A stretch of DNA of 64,000 bases from Inhella gelatinilytica (GTDB lineage Bacteria; Pseudomonadota; Gammaproteobacteria; Burkholderiales; Burkholderiaceae_C): assembly GCF_016093295.1 (NCBI RefSeq), contig NZ_JAEDAL010000008.1:62001-126000 (forward strand). The letters run 5' to 3'. The notes beneath the pieces were generated by a model that worked only from the letters and a program-made list of their open reading frames with translations, had not been told where the DNA came from and made no database searches. The position numbers were made by a program, and so were the translations under genes. This document shows positions 46,639 to 56,293 of the stretch, one piece after another (the stretch's first letter is position 1; each line of letters opens with the position of its first letter).

Positions 46639-47364
46639 TCAAACTGGGGCGTTAGATGCCGAAGTGCTGCCGCTTATGCCAGCCGGCGGCTCCGTGGTGG
46701 GCATGGGCGGCGGTAGGTCAGCACTAAAGGTAGCCTGCAGGTGGCTCACTGCGTGAACCAGTGGCTGACGCCCAGCCAAGATGGCCAACATCATGACAGC
46801 CATCAGCATCAGGCCATTTCCGTTGCGCAGGGCAGCAACTAGCAGCGGCACGGGGTAGCCGGATCGGCTGCACGTCAGCGCGTGCAGGCCGCCGTGCACA
46901 AACGAGTTCAAGGCTGGGGCGTTGTTTTCCTTGAAGGCCCGCAGCGCAATAAGGGGGGCAACCGCTTGCGGCTTGCCTTCCAGCTGCTTGAGCATGTCGG
47001 CCATCATGGGGAGCTTATTGGCCGCCGCTTCGGCGTCCTTGCTCAGTGGGGCGGTGAGCTTGCCGATGGCCACGTCGCTGGCGGCATAGAGCAGCCACAC
47101 GGCGCGGACCAGGGCCTCGTGCTGAACCCGAAGCAGGCTCAGCGCGGCGGTCAGCATGCCCTCGGCCACCAAGACGCGCATCGCCCGGCCATGTTCGATG
47201 GCGAGAGACGCCGCCGCCACGCTGGTCAAGATGCGGTTGGATTGATCGAAGGGACGGTAGTTCTCGGCGTCCAGCGCCTGTATCAGGGCTTGCTCCAGTG
47301 AATCGGCTCGTTGCAGGGCGCGTTCCAAAGCGGCCAAGTCTGCGTCGGCTTGGGCTTCAGCCAT
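46639..47364 (-). CDS. Helical protein of the DUF6988 / DUF5677 type
   Basis: 241 residues, largely helical. A central LLRVQHEALVRAVWLLYAAS and NSFVHGGLHAL resemble the helix pair of DUF5677/DUF6988 proteins, which are HEPN-like in shape. I cannot see a clear catalytic RxxxxH motif, so nuclease activity is not claimed. An 8-base overlap with the preceding gene and its place between the DUF4391-like gene and mod put it in the restriction operon. Confidence 0.62.
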   Translation of the reverse strand: MAEAQADADLAALERALQRADSLEQALIQALDAENYRPFDQSNRILTSVAAASLAIEHGRAMRVLVAEGMLTAALSLLRVQHEALVRAVWLLYAASDVAIGKLTAPLSKDAEAAANKLPMMADMLKQLEGKPQAVAPLIALRAFKENNAPALNSFVHGGLHALTCSRSGYPVPLLVAALRNGNGLMLMAVMMLAILAGRQPLVHAVSHLQATFSADLPPPMPTTEPPAGISGSTSASNAPV

Positions 47365-48127
47365 GGTTCGCCTCTCCGAGCATGCGGGCGGTTTGCTGCT
47401 GGATCTCAGACTGCAGGCGCTTGATCTCGACGTTTAAGGCCACTTGCCTTGGCAGTTGCTTCTCCTTGCCTGCCTCTGCGCGCCGCTGAGCCAGCTGCTG
47501 CTTCAGCGCCCGCACGCGGTTGGCGGCTTCGTGGCGCTCGCCAGCTTGTTCGGGCGAGCCACTCAGCCGGAACTGACCGACCTCGTACGCAATACCGAAG
47601 GCTTGCAGGGTGTGGATCCAGCTTTCGTACAAGGACCGCAGATCGTCCCGCCGCTGCCGGCTGAGTGAGAGCGCAGCCAGCGGAGCCGTCGCATTTGCCT
47701 CAAGATCGAGCGCCACGGTGTGCACGGGGCCATCGAGCACCACCTTGTCGCGCTCGTTCTGAGCAGCACGCAAATGTGCCAGCGAGAGGCTCACTCCAGC
47801 GTCCGACTGGGTGATGAGGAGCATGGGGTACGGCACCGCCCGATGCAGCAGCTCAACCAGGCGCACCGTCTTGGCGCCGGGTTTCAAGGCGAGAGAGAGC
47901 ACCGCAATTTCTACGTACTCACGATGCTCGTCTTTGAACATCGGCACACCGACCAGGTGCGGCTTCAGGGACGCCAACCACTGGATCTCAGCGACCCCAT
48001 CCTGAATCTGGCGCTTGTCGGCGGCCGTGGCCGCGGCGTGCTCCGTCAGGAGCTTCTTTGGAACCCTCTGATCGACTCGCGTGGATGCTGGCAACTCCAG
48101 CGCCGAAACAACCCGCTCCAGGCTCAT
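47357..48127 (-). CDS. DUF4391-like protein of the restriction operon
   Basis: 256 residues. The pattern (LPASTRVDQRVPKKLLTEHA, RQIQDGVAEIQWLASLKPHL) matches DUF4391 proteins, which are commonly found between an SNF2-type helicase and type III restriction genes. The C-terminal 70 residues form a basic coiled coil. It overlaps the helicase gene by 4 bases. The function of the family is unknown. Confidence 0.78.
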   Translation of the reverse strand: MSLERVVSALELPASTRVDQRVPKKLLTEHAAATAADKRQIQDGVAEIQWLASLKPHLVGVPMFKDEHREYVEIAVLSLALKPGAKTVRLVELLHRAVPYPMLLITQSDAGVSLSLAHLRAAQNERDKVVLDGPVHTVALDLEANATAPLAALSLSRQRRDDLRSLYESWIHTLQAFGIAYEVGQFRLSGSPEQAGERHEAANRVRALKQQLAQRRAEAGKEKQLPRQVALNVEIKRLQSEIQQQTARMLGEANHG

Positions 48128-51100
48128 GCGGCCTCAGACTCGATCGACGGGCTATGCGGCACGGTGCCATTTCCCGGCAGCACGACCAAGAAGGCTTGCA
48201 CCTCAAAGTCGTTCATGCCAGCGAATTCGCCCTTCATGGCGTGTGTGCCGCCCGGCGAGAACAAGCTGGCAACCGCGCGCTCTTCACCCTTGCCCACGAC
48301 CGAGGCTACGGCAGCGGCCAACAGGTCTTGCGCGTGGCGCATGTCCTGGCCTTGGCGGGTCTGCTTGCCGAAACGGGCCACGCAGCCGGCATCCGGCAAT
48401 TCACGGCCCACGCTGAGGCGCTTGAAGCGATCCAATGTGTGCTTGGCCTGGGAGTAAGGCAGCAGCACGGAGCCGTCATCACCGACATGCACCAAGTAGA
48501 TCGGCGCCAAGGGGTAGCTCGGATCGATGGCCTTCTGCGCCGCCTCGCCAACACCACGAAGACAGAACAGGATGCCCGGCGGAATGTCAGCTTCTTGGGT
48601 GGAGGTGACGGCCATGGCCCCCAAGGGCATGGCTTCTAGCTTGCCTGGATGTGCCGCCACGTAACGTGCCAGATCAATGCGGAAGTCTGTCAGCGTGAGG
48701 TCGGTAATGGAAACGCCGCTGGATAGGTCTTCCAGGTCAATGACCGAGTCCTGCAGCTTGAGCAACTGCGTGCGGCGGTACTCCAGATCGTTCATCGGGT
48801 CGCCGGACTGCTGCTCAATGATGTTCTCTTCGCCAGTAGCGGAGATGTCGAGCAAGACCATGCGGCCGCTGACACGCTGCTCCAGGCCGATGTACTCCTC
48901 TAGCTCCATGTTGGGCCAGAAGTTGACGAGCTGGATACTGGTGTTCTGGGACCCGATACGATCGATCCGGCCGAAACGTTGAATGATGCGAACCGGGTTC
49001 CAGTGGATGTCGTAGTTGACAAGCCAGTCGCAGTCTTGAAGGTTTTGGCCCTCGCTGATGCAGTCGGTAGCGATCAAGAGGTCCAGCTCGCCTTCTTCAG
49101 CCAGTGCGGCTGGACGTTCCTTGGAACGGGGCGAGAACGAGGTCAGGATCGAAGACAGGTCCTTGCGCAGTCCGCCCAAGGTCGTTCTGTTAGAGCCCGC
49201 CCCCGTCACCAGGGCTGACTCGATACCCAGCTCACTGCGCGCCCAGTGGTGCAAGTGCTCATACAGGTAGCTGGCCGTGTCCGCGAAGGCTGTGAAGACG
49301 ATGATCTTGCGGTTGCCGGCGTTGATCGGGTTGCGCACTTTCTCAGCGATTAGGGCCCGCAGCTTGCAGAGCTTGTCATCGCGTTCGGCACCGACTTGGT
49401 TGGCGGCGGCGTGCAAGGTGGCCAGGCGGTTCCGATCCTCGGTGAGGTCTTGTCGCCAGCGAGCCAGGTCCATGTCGCTGAGCAGGACCTTGACCTTGCG
49501 GCCCACCAGCAAGGGCTCGAAGGCGGGATCGTCGATGTCCACGTCGGCGATGTCGATCTCGTCGAATTCGTCCTCTACGCCATGGCTGCCAGCCTTGTAG
49601 GACTGCACGCGAGCAAGGGTCGCTTCCACGTCTTTGAGCTGGCGCCCCACCGTCAACCCAAAGGAAGACACCGAGCTTTCCATGCGCTTGAGGAGGTTCA
49701 CCCGCATGAGGTGAATCAGGCTCTCTTCACGGTCCACCTGCCGGAAGATGCTCTCTCCCCCTCGAATGGCTGTGCTGTACTTCTCGTCGTAGGCCGCCAG
49801 GCGGTTCTCCTTGACGTAGCGCAGCGGCGCGTAGCTGGCGAGCTTCAGACGACGGATCTCCAGGTTGATCTCTTTGATCGACTGGAACTCGCCCGCTGTG
49901 TCGACATCGGCCTTGATGTTGATCGGCGGCTGGCGGCTCGGGAAGCGGCCAGTCTCGCTGGTGCCGTAGTACTTCTCGATGTGCCTGCGAGAGCGGGCAA
50001 TGGTGAGGTGATCCAGCAGGCTGAAGTAGTCGAAACCCAACATCTCGACAAGGAGCTGCGGGGTTCGTTCTTCTTCAGCCAGGTCCAGCCACCGGTTGAA
50101 GGCCTTTTGCGCCCGGCGCGTGGTGCTGTCGATGCTGGCGATGCCGTGCTCGCTCAGCGCGGTGTCGTCGCCTTCGGTGACGAAGGCAATCTGGTTGCGC
50201 AGGTCGGCAAGCCGGTTGTTCACCGGCGTGGCCGAAAGCATCAGCACCCGGGTCTTGACCCCTTCACGAATGATGCGGCGCATCAGCCGGTCGTAGCGTG
50301 TCTCCCCACCTTGTTTCGGGGCCTTCTTGTTCCGGAAGTTGTGTGACTCATCGATTACCACTAGGTCGTAGTTGCCCCAGTTCACATTCGCCAAATCGAT
50401 GTCGCCCGAAAATCCACCATCGCGTGATAAGTCGGTGTGATTCAGGACGTCGTAATTGAAACGATCTGCAGCCAACACATTCCGCTGGTCATTGGCCTTG
50501 TAAAGGGTCCAGTTCTCGCGCAGCCGCTTGGGGCACAGAACCAATACGCGGTCATTCCGCAGCTCGTGGTACTTGATGACGGCCAACGCTTCAAACGTCT
50601 TCCCCAGGCCCACGCTGTCGGCAATGATGCAGCCGCCGAATCGCTCCAGCTTGTCGATGGCACCGACCACGCCATCCCGCTGGAACTTGTAGAGCTTCTT
50701 CCAGACCGTGGTGTTGCGAATGCCGGTGGCGGACTTGACGATCCGCTCCTCGTCCATGTCCTGCTCTTCGGACTGGAAGAGGTTGAAGAGCACGGCGGTG
50801 TAAATGCTCATCGGATCGCGGGCTTGTGCCAGCGCCTCCAGGCTCGCCAGGATTGCGGCCTTGCCTTCAGACTGCGCACCCAGCCCCGACCACTGCGCAT
50901 CGAACCACTGCGCCAACATCTCGGCTTCAGACGGCGTCTCGGAGGCTTGGATGAAATTCAGTGGATTCCCGGGTGTGATGCCAAGCCCATCGGTCGACAA
51001 ACCGAAGGATCCATGAACAGCTTGCAAGGGCTGGCCCTCTACTCCGCGGAGTACCGCCAGACCTTGAGGAACCGTGCCGGGGGCGCACCGAAGTGCGGCA

Positions 51101-51378
51101 CGCTCAAGCAGCCAACTCGCAAATTGCCTCGCCAGATAAGGAGCAGTAAGTCGATTGCGAGCTGGCCTATCGGCATCATTACCGAGCAAACTTGTCTGCG
51201 CTGAATCAGCAGGAACGATCACGCGTGCGCTCCGGATGTCTCCGATTCGCCCCTGCAGCTCTTCAAACCCGAATAATGAGGTGGTGCCGGTCAGTAGATC
51301 CAGCTGCCCACCAGCAACGATGGTCGATTCGATGAGATCGACAACGCGATCTCCCCCAGCATTCCGAACCAGTTTCAT
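48124..51378 (-). CDS. SNF2-type helicase with PLD-like N-terminal region
   Basis: 1084 residues. The first 180 look like the phospholipase-D-like N-terminus of this helicase group, although I see no intact HxK motif. The ATPase core has SVGLGKTFEALAVI (Walker A), VIDESHNFR (DExx box) and, further on, TDCISEGQNLQDCDWLVNYD with QRFGRIDRIGS. Such helicases remodel or translocate DNA. It is the first gene of the six-gene operon and is coupled to the DUF4391-like gene. The arrangement extends the usual type III system and may add a second DNA-processing arm. Confidence 0.86.
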   Translation of the reverse strand: MKLVRNAGGDRVVDLIESTIVAGGQLDLLTGTTSLFGFEELQGRIGDIRSARVIVPADSAQTSLLGNDADRPARNRLTAPYLARQFASWLLERAALRCAPGTVPQGLAVLRGVEGQPLQAVHGSFGLSTDGLGITPGNPLNFIQASETPSEAEMLAQWFDAQWSGLGAQSEGKAAILASLEALAQARDPMSIYTAVLFNLFQSEEQDMDEERIVKSATGIRNTTVWKKLYKFQRDGVVGAIDKLERFGGCIIADSVGLGKTFEALAVIKYHELRNDRVLVLCPKRLRENWTLYKANDQRNVLAADRFNYDVLNHTDLSRDGGFSGDIDLANVNWGNYDLVVIDESHNFRNKKAPKQGGETRYDRLMRRIIREGVKTRVLMLSATPVNNRLADLRNQIAFVTEGDDTALSEHGIASIDSTTRRAQKAFNRWLDLAEEERTPQLLVEMLGFDYFSLLDHLTIARSRRHIEKYYGTSETGRFPSRQPPINIKADVDTAGEFQSIKEINLEIRRLKLASYAPLRYVKENRLAAYDEKYSTAIRGGESIFRQVDREESLIHLMRVNLLKRMESSVSSFGLTVGRQLKDVEATLARVQSYKAGSHGVEDEFDEIDIADVDIDDPAFEPLLVGRKVKVLLSDMDLARWRQDLTEDRNRLATLHAAANQVGAERDDKLCKLRALIAEKVRNPINAGNRKIIVFTAFADTASYLYEHLHHWARSELGIESALVTGAGSNRTTLGGLRKDLSSILTSFSPRSKERPAALAEEGELDLLIATDCISEGQNLQDCDWLVNYDIHWNPVRIIQRFGRIDRIGSQNTSIQLVNFWPNMELEEYIGLEQRVSGRMVLLDISATGEENIIEQQSGDPMNDLEYRRTQLLKLQDSVIDLEDLSSGVSITDLTLTDFRIDLARYVAAHPGKLEAMPLGAMAVTSTQEADIPPGILFCLRGVGEAAQKAIDPSYPLAPIYLVHVGDDGSVLLPYSQAKHTLDRFKRLSVGRELPDAGCVARFGKQTRQGQDMRHAQDLLAAAVASVVGKGEERAVASLFSPGGTHAMKGEFAGMNDFEVQAFLVVLPGNGTVPHSPSIESEAA

Positions 51379-51449
51379 TTATATCTGTCTCCCTGCTGCC
51401 AATTTAACGCAGCGGACATGCATCCCGCCGCTGACAGATCGACGGAATC

Positions 51450-51484
51450 AAGCTTCCTCTTTTATATAAAAGCTGTTCAAGCTT
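51450..51484. promoter_or_regulatory. AT-rich palindrome upstream of the restriction operon
   Basis: CTTTTATATAAAAG at 51459-51472 is a perfect 14-base palindrome, flanked by AAGCTT on both sides (51450 and 51479). It lies about 75-105 bases before the helicase start, where a promoter and repressor site would be expected. No regulator gene is adjacent. Confidence 0.5.
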
Positions 51485-51638
51485 TCACATCGAAAAGAGG
51501 AGAGGTCAAAGACCCCTACCCGCAGCACTCCTGCCGGCCCCGAGCTTGGCGGCGACGCGTCTGCACCACCTCACGACTGCAACGCGCCTTTCGCAGCAAG
51601 ACTCACACCAGAGGAGGGGCGCAAACCAGCGTGCCATT

Positions 51639-52331
51639 TCAGGCTGGCTCCACTTGCCAAAGCGCCGTCAAACTTGGGCCGCCAGGCAGGAATCCGATGA
51701 GTCGCCAATGAAGCCCTTGACAGGCGAATTCGGCGCGCCCTATCACGCCAGCGGCGAGGCGCACCTCCCGGAATTCGCAGTTAGACCCATCTGTTCCTAT
51801 GACCGCTGGATACCGAAGTTTTTCCTTGACCACGTCGAAAAGGCGGGAGAGTGGCTGGTGGCGTGCGCGCCAATTTGAGAAGAACCAAACATTGCTGCCC
51901 CCCTCCCCTGAGCTGTCGCCGCGATGCAAGAACAAATCAAGCGTTCCATCTTTAATTTCGTGGAGCCCATACTGACCAAATCCACGCCTCAGCCATATTT
52001 CAACTGACTTTCCCATGCTCTCATTCCGCAGCTTGAATCTTGCCGTCGCGGTCTCCACGTCTCGTACAAACCTACCGTTAACAGCCAGAGCGCTCACCGC
52101 GCCATGAGCCGAACCGTCTAGGGACCAGCTATCGGCCTCGTACCGCCAGCCGTTGGGCAACACAGCAGGCAGTGAGGCGAAGCTGTAATGAAGGTCGCAA
52201 AATTTCAAGACATCGAAGGATTGCCCGAGAACCTCTGTCACTGCCAGCCAGTCCAGTCCGGCGCAAGGGTAATAAAGGCTGCGTCGCCCCGCCCCCTCTT
52301 TTGGCAGCAATTCAACCGGCATGCAGAGCAT
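51639..52331 (-). CDS. Unknown partner protein coupled to the HEPN-like gene
   Basis: 230 residues. The N-terminal motif RRSLYYPCAGLDWLAVTEVL followed by VLKFCDLHY looks like a Rossmann-type strand-loop-helix seen in small hypothetical proteins of mobile DNA, but I cannot name the family. The C-terminal half is rich in aromatic residues. The start overlaps the HEPN-like stop by one base (TGATG). Together they could be an effector with a neutralising or modifying partner (inference). Confidence 0.6.
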   Translation of the reverse strand: MLCMPVELLPKEGAGRRSLYYPCAGLDWLAVTEVLGQSFDVLKFCDLHYSFASLPAVLPNGWRYEADSWSLDGSAHGAVSALAVNGRFVRDVETATARFKLRNESMGKSVEIWLRRGFGQYGLHEIKDGTLDLFLHRGDSSGEGGSNVWFFSNWRARHQPLSRLFDVVKEKLRYPAVIGTDGSNCEFREVRLAAGVIGRAEFACQGLHWRLIGFLPGGPSLTALWQVEPA

Positions 52332-53083
52332 CAGAGAACCTCATGCGTGCGCGCAACCGTTCCCACCGCTTGCTCACCACCAATGATGTCCGCGAGTGCC
52401 AATACAAACACGCGCAATTCGCAAGTTGACAGAATGACCTCAATAAAGGGAACGAACGGCTGGCCGCCCAAGCAGGGAACCAGTATTCCGTCCCTCTCAT
52501 CGGCTTCGAGCATGACGTCGTGCCGGCGACCCCATGCAGTGAGCTCCTCTCTTAGCTTCGAGCATTCCTGGACCTGACGAAGTTCAGGGCGGAAGCGTTT
52601 AAGGAGTTGCCGCCCTCCCTTTTCAACCCAAGGAGACTGTACAAAACAGTAGCCGTCTATCTCGCCGACCGATGTCGCTCGGGCTGTAAACCCTGTTGTC
52701 GGAAGTGGTCGAGATCCGTCCTGAGGAGTCGGATGGCTCAAGCTGTTGCGGATCGACTCAATAACGTCTCGGTATCTCAAGCCAGCAGCCGACCGCCATG
52801 ACCATCTAATGGCACTTGGGTTCAAACCTAGCCGCGGGGGGCTCGCATCGATAGGCACATCGAGATATTGCGAGTACCGAGGCTTCATTGCCTTCAGTCG
52901 ACTTAACTCAATGAAAGAGGTCAGCAATGATTGAAGCAGGGAAACCGCCAACGTTGCATCAAATTGCTCCCTTGGGTCAAGATTTCGCGAGAGTCGCTCG
53001 TACTGCAAAAGGATTTGCCCTGCGCGGCGTGCGAAATCCGCGTGAATCTGGCCATCACTCGTCTGCACGTATTCGGTCATCAC
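52331..53083 (-). CDS. HEPN-like protein (pEK499_p136 type)
   Basis: 250 residues. FARRAGQILLQYERLSRNLD with FDATLAVSLLQSLLTSFIEL is the start of a helical fold that I recognise from the pEK499_p136 HEPN group. IRNSLSHP supplies the Rx4H motif (R..H) that forms the RNase site in many HEPN ribonucleases. It would cut RNA, possibly as a toxin or abortive-infection effector. The overlapping downstream gene could control it. The name is fairly secure from the motif and helix pattern, and the activity is inferred. Confidence 0.7.
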   Translation of the reverse strand: MMTEYVQTSDGQIHADFARRAGQILLQYERLSRNLDPREQFDATLAVSLLQSLLTSFIELSRLKAMKPRYSQYLDVPIDASPPRLGLNPSAIRWSWRSAAGLRYRDVIESIRNSLSHPTPQDGSRPLPTTGFTARATSVGEIDGYCFVQSPWVEKGGRQLLKRFRPELRQVQECSKLREELTAWGRRHDVMLEADERDGILVPCLGGQPFVPFIEVILSTCELRVFVLALADIIGGEQAVGTVARTHEVL

Positions 53084-53181
53084 CTATGCCCTTCATTCTT
53101 CACGCTAGCTAGCAGTGGCATCCGCTTGATCAGCGTCTGTCGTCAACAGTTTCAGTCGAGTTCGTCCGAGATTGGGAATGC

Positions 53182-53615
53182 TCACCATTCAGATGACAAC
53201 CCACCTCTCTGCTCGTTGGCGCTCTCAGTTTCGCTGACTACTGTATGGGCCATGTGGCGCAGTAGATGAGCCAGGCCATGAATTGGAAATGCATCCGGAT
53301 GCGCCCGGTGCAAGGTCAACAGAATCCACGTGCCTATGGCCCAACCATCCGCTTGGGCTTGCGCAGACGAGAGGCCCAAGGTGACCACCGCCGAACGGTG
53401 ACTCGCTTGCGCCCAGGGCTGTGGCCACAAGGTTGTCGGGTGACGTAGCCCGCTCTGGCCGGAACGGTCAAGCAGACATGTTCACACTCCGAATTGGGCC
53501 GAGACGAAGCCCGATCTGGTTGATTCAATTGCCCGAGATATCCAACACATAGTCCCCACGGTGCACGCAGCGCAGCGTCGTAATGGAACCCATTTCCTTG
53601 GTTCGGGGCCTTCAT
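53182..53615 (-). pseudogene. Possible frameshifted small gene
   Basis: A frame starting with the ATG at 53615 (ATGA overlap with the upstream gene) encodes about 60 plausible residues. A second frame, to 53182, reads AQADGWAIGTWILLTLHRAH then PDAFPIHGLAHLLRHM, which looks like a real helical protein. Joining them needs a frameshift near 53430. It is either one broken gene or two very small ones. Confidence 0.35.
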
Positions 53616-54094
53616 GACAGGCCCCGATGGGACATTGCGATCACGAAGGCCGCATGCAGGAGCATCAGCTCATCGCAGGCCGGGAACCGACTCACCAAAG
53701 AAGGTGATGGCAAAGTGAGCACCAAGTCGATGCCTTCAGTATGCAGGGTCGCTACAACGGAACCGCACTCCATCCAGCTGTGCGCTGCGGGTTTCAGCGT
53801 GTCGGAGTCCACCCACCAGCCATATGTGTCGGTGTTTTCAATGGCACTGCGCAAATCTCGCGGCAGACGTGCGACCTTGAAGCCCACAAGTCGAAGCTGG
53901 CCATTCCCAAAGTGGAGAGCAACACCCGCGTGGCGCAGTCGCCAACACAGGTCCTCAAGCTCTAGCCAAGCATCCACAGGCGAACGCGCTGGGCAATAGC
54001 GTGATTGCGTCTGGTCCCAGATTGCAGGCTCGGACGACCGGTGCGGCAAACGATTGACTGCACCCGAATGGGTTGGGTTCATGCTGGCATTCAT
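53612..54094 (-). CDS. Hypothetical protein
   Basis: 160 residues from the ATG at 54094, set by a strong AAGGGGAG. A region near 40-80 (LELEDLCWRLRHAGVALHF, then LPRDLRSAIE) resembles a small docking-type fold with a helix and a hairpin, but I do not claim the family. Six bases after the upstream gene and overlapping the next, so it belongs to a short operon that follows the integrase direction. Confidence 0.58.
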   Translation of the reverse strand: MNASMNPTHSGAVNRLPHRSSEPAIWDQTQSRYCPARSPVDAWLELEDLCWRLRHAGVALHFGNGQLRLVGFKVARLPRDLRSAIENTDTYGWWVDSDTLKPAAHSWMECGSVVATLHTEGIDLVLTLPSPSLVSRFPACDELMLLHAAFVIAMSHRGLS

Positions 54095-54099
54095 TCGAA

Positions 54100-54705
54100 T
54101 TACTCCCCTTGCTCGTACACCCAAATCTCTTGGGACTCGTCCTCAGGGTTGGGACACTCATCGACCGCAAACAAGTCGTCGTTGGCTGCGCGACGCTTTT
54201 GGGCTTGGACAGGTGCCTCGACTTGACCAATGCCCGCGATCGAACTCCAGCCTGTGCCGCAATCGAATGAAATGGGGTGCACAAAGGAGTGACCGCGACG
54301 CATGCGCACAATCGCCACTTCCGGGCGGCAGTGGAGCCAGGCCAGGATCAGGCCCAAGTGCTGGGTGGTGACATGCCCCTTTCGCGCTGTGAAGCGCCAG
54401 CAGCATTGCTCCGCCCGGGCAGTCATTTCGGCGACATTAGCGATAGCCGTCAAATCTCGCTCAAACGCCGCGTGTACCTCTGCATCCACACCCCGCAGCA
54501 AGATCATCATTGACAGGCATGAGTGAGGCATCCCACCCCCATTCGCTGCGATGGGTCGTCGCACTCCTTTCGGCGCTAGCAGGGCCTTGTGTCCCGGCTG
54601 GGTGTTCGACTCCGCCGCAGCCATGCCGTCAAAGGAGAGCTGGGGGCTGGAGGCATCAGTTGTGCCTTCTTGAGATTGACCCGGAAACTTCTTGGTACGT
54701 TGCAT
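54100..54705 (-). CDS. Hypothetical protein of the integrative element
   Basis: 201 residues from the ATG at 54705, preceded by AGGTCCT. The central part (MRRGHSFVHPISFDCGTGWS and TARKGHVTTQHLGLILAWLH) has no recognised motif. The C-terminus is acidic. It lies 184 bases after the integrase gene in the same direction and is followed at 5 bases by the next gene. Probably element-specific. Confidence 0.6.
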   Translation of the reverse strand: MQRTKKFPGQSQEGTTDASSPQLSFDGMAAAESNTQPGHKALLAPKGVRRPIAANGGGMPHSCLSMMILLRGVDAEVHAAFERDLTAIANVAEMTARAEQCCWRFTARKGHVTTQHLGLILAWLHCRPEVAIVRMRRGHSFVHPISFDCGTGWSSIAGIGQVEAPVQAQKRRAANDDLFAVDECPNPEDESQEIWVYEQGE

Positions 54706-54889
54706 GAGGACCTCAATGTGACTCGGTGGGTTTTGGACGTGAGTTCGCCCCGCGGTCGCGCCCAAGGGTTGACGACCACGTGCGGTGGTTTGTGGTGAGT
54801 GGGTACCGGCCGCTCTGCTATTGAGCCCATTCCGGTGGGCGATCTAAGCGGCTTTCTGGGTTGACGCTTATGCCCGTTTCGCTTTGTCG

Positions 54890-56293
54890 CTAGGCCACGC
54901 GGCGCCAGCGCTCGTTGGCAGGTGGTGGCGCGCTGTTCACACTGGTCGACACACCCTGCCCTGCGGGCTTCACAGGCACAACGGGCTGCGGCCGCGTTTG
55001 CGCCATGGGTGATCGAGGTGCCGTGGTGGTCTGATTGCTTGGAGGGGCGCTTGCCAGCGGCGGGCCCGCATGATGCGGATCACCCGACGCAAAGCGGCTG
55101 GCCAGCAGACGGTCAATGGCCGAGCCATCGCGCCGAGTGAGGTTGGGGACGTAGCGACTGTAGACCTGGAACAGCATCTGCGTGTTGGCATGCCCGAGTT
55201 GACGCGCGATCCACTCTGGGGCCTCGCCCGATGCGAGCCACAGCGTAGCTGCGGTGTGCCGCATCTGATACGGGCGACGCGACTTCAAGTCCAGATGGCG
55301 CAGCAAGGGATACCAAACCCGGTCGCTGAAGTTCTTGTTGTCCAAGGGCGATCCCTCGCGGTTGCAGAACACGTACTCAGAGAGCTTCCCCGTGGCGGCG
55401 TATTGACGTGTCAACGCATCGAACACCGGTTGGGACATCTGGATCTCGCGCTGAGAACTATCCGTCTTGGTGTACTCATCCTCCCCAAGCACAAAGGTTT
55501 CACGGATCAGGATGAGGCGATTGGCGAAGTCCACGTATTTCCACTTCAGACCGTGGACCTCGCCGGTACGCATCCCCGTGAAAAAGCGAGTGATGAAGTA
55601 ATCACGATAGTCACGACGCACCACAGCGATGATTTGCTGCACTTGGTCCAAGGTGAATGGTTCAATGTCACTCTTGCGAACCTTGAGCGGCTTCAACGTG
55701 GCGCACGGCGACACGAAGCCAAATCGATCCGCAGCTTCATTGAGCACTTGCCGCAGGGTCGCCAAGATGCCGTTGATGCGCTTGGCGCTCAGGCTCTTAC
55801 CTGTGCGTCCAGGCAAGGCCGCCAGCTTCGTCCGGAAGGCCAAGATATCCGCCTTGGAGATGGCCCCCACCGCCAATTGGCCAAAGGCCGGGAGCAGATG
55901 GCCTTCAATGGTGGAGTTCAACACCTTGATGTGCGAGCGCCGCCATTCGATCTGGTGCTCTTCAAGCCAAGTGGCGATGAAGTCGCGGAAGACGGGGGTA
56001 GCCGGGGCCGGCGGTGCGCACGGAATAGGAGGCACTGTCAACGAATCTTCAGACTCCGTTCGGCTTGGACGTTCTGGGACGAATCGCGACGCAATGCTGC
56101 TTCCCGGAAAGAACTCCGCGTAGTTGAACGAACCATCCGCGAGCGCATCCTTCAAACGCTTCAGTGCAGCCGCGGCACGCTTCCGATTGCTTGGCGTATC
56201 GGGCAAGGCGGTTTGCTCTCGGCACCGCACACCTCGAAAGGTGAAGTCGATTACCAGCTTTCCTGTCTCTTTTCGAACGGTGACCTTAGCCAT
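54890..56293 (-). CDS. int: Tyrosine recombinase (phage-type integrase)
   Basis: 468 residues from the ATG at 56293. The longer frame overlaps the excisionase. Residues 1-90 hold an Arm-DNA-binding-like domain and a proline-rich linker. Residues 100-195 form a core-binding SAM-like domain. The catalytic domain has Arg242 in TGMRTGEVHGLKW, the MRHTAATLW box with Arg345, LGH near 367 and the nucleophile in QVYSRY (Tyr378). It joins or excises DNA at att sites. No att duplication was found in the window. Confidence 0.9.
   Translation of the reverse strand: MAKVTVRKETGKLVIDFTFRGVRCREQTALPDTPSNRKRAAAALKRLKDALADGSFNYAEFFPGSSIASRFVPERPSRTESEDSLTVPPIPCAPPAPATPVFRDFIATWLEEHQIEWRRSHIKVLNSTIEGHLLPAFGQLAVGAISKADILAFRTKLAALPGRTGKSLSAKRINGILATLRQVLNEAADRFGFVSPCATLKPLKVRKSDIEPFTLDQVQQIIAVVRRDYRDYFITRFFTGMRTGEVHGLKWKYVDFANRLILIRETFVLGEDEYTKTDSSQREIQMSQPVFDALTRQYAATGKLSEYVFCNREGSPLDNKNFSDRVWYPLLRHLDLKSRRPYQMRHTAATLWLASGEAPEWIARQLGHANTQMLFQVYSRYVPNLTRRDGSAIDRLLASRFASGDPHHAGPPLASAPPSNQTTTAPRSPMAQTRPQPVVPVKPAGQGVSTSVNSAPPPANERWRRVA

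Noticed and set aside
49396..50346. 316-codon plus-strand frame over the SNF2 helicase gene
   Set aside because: Antisense to conserved helicase motifs. No independent support.
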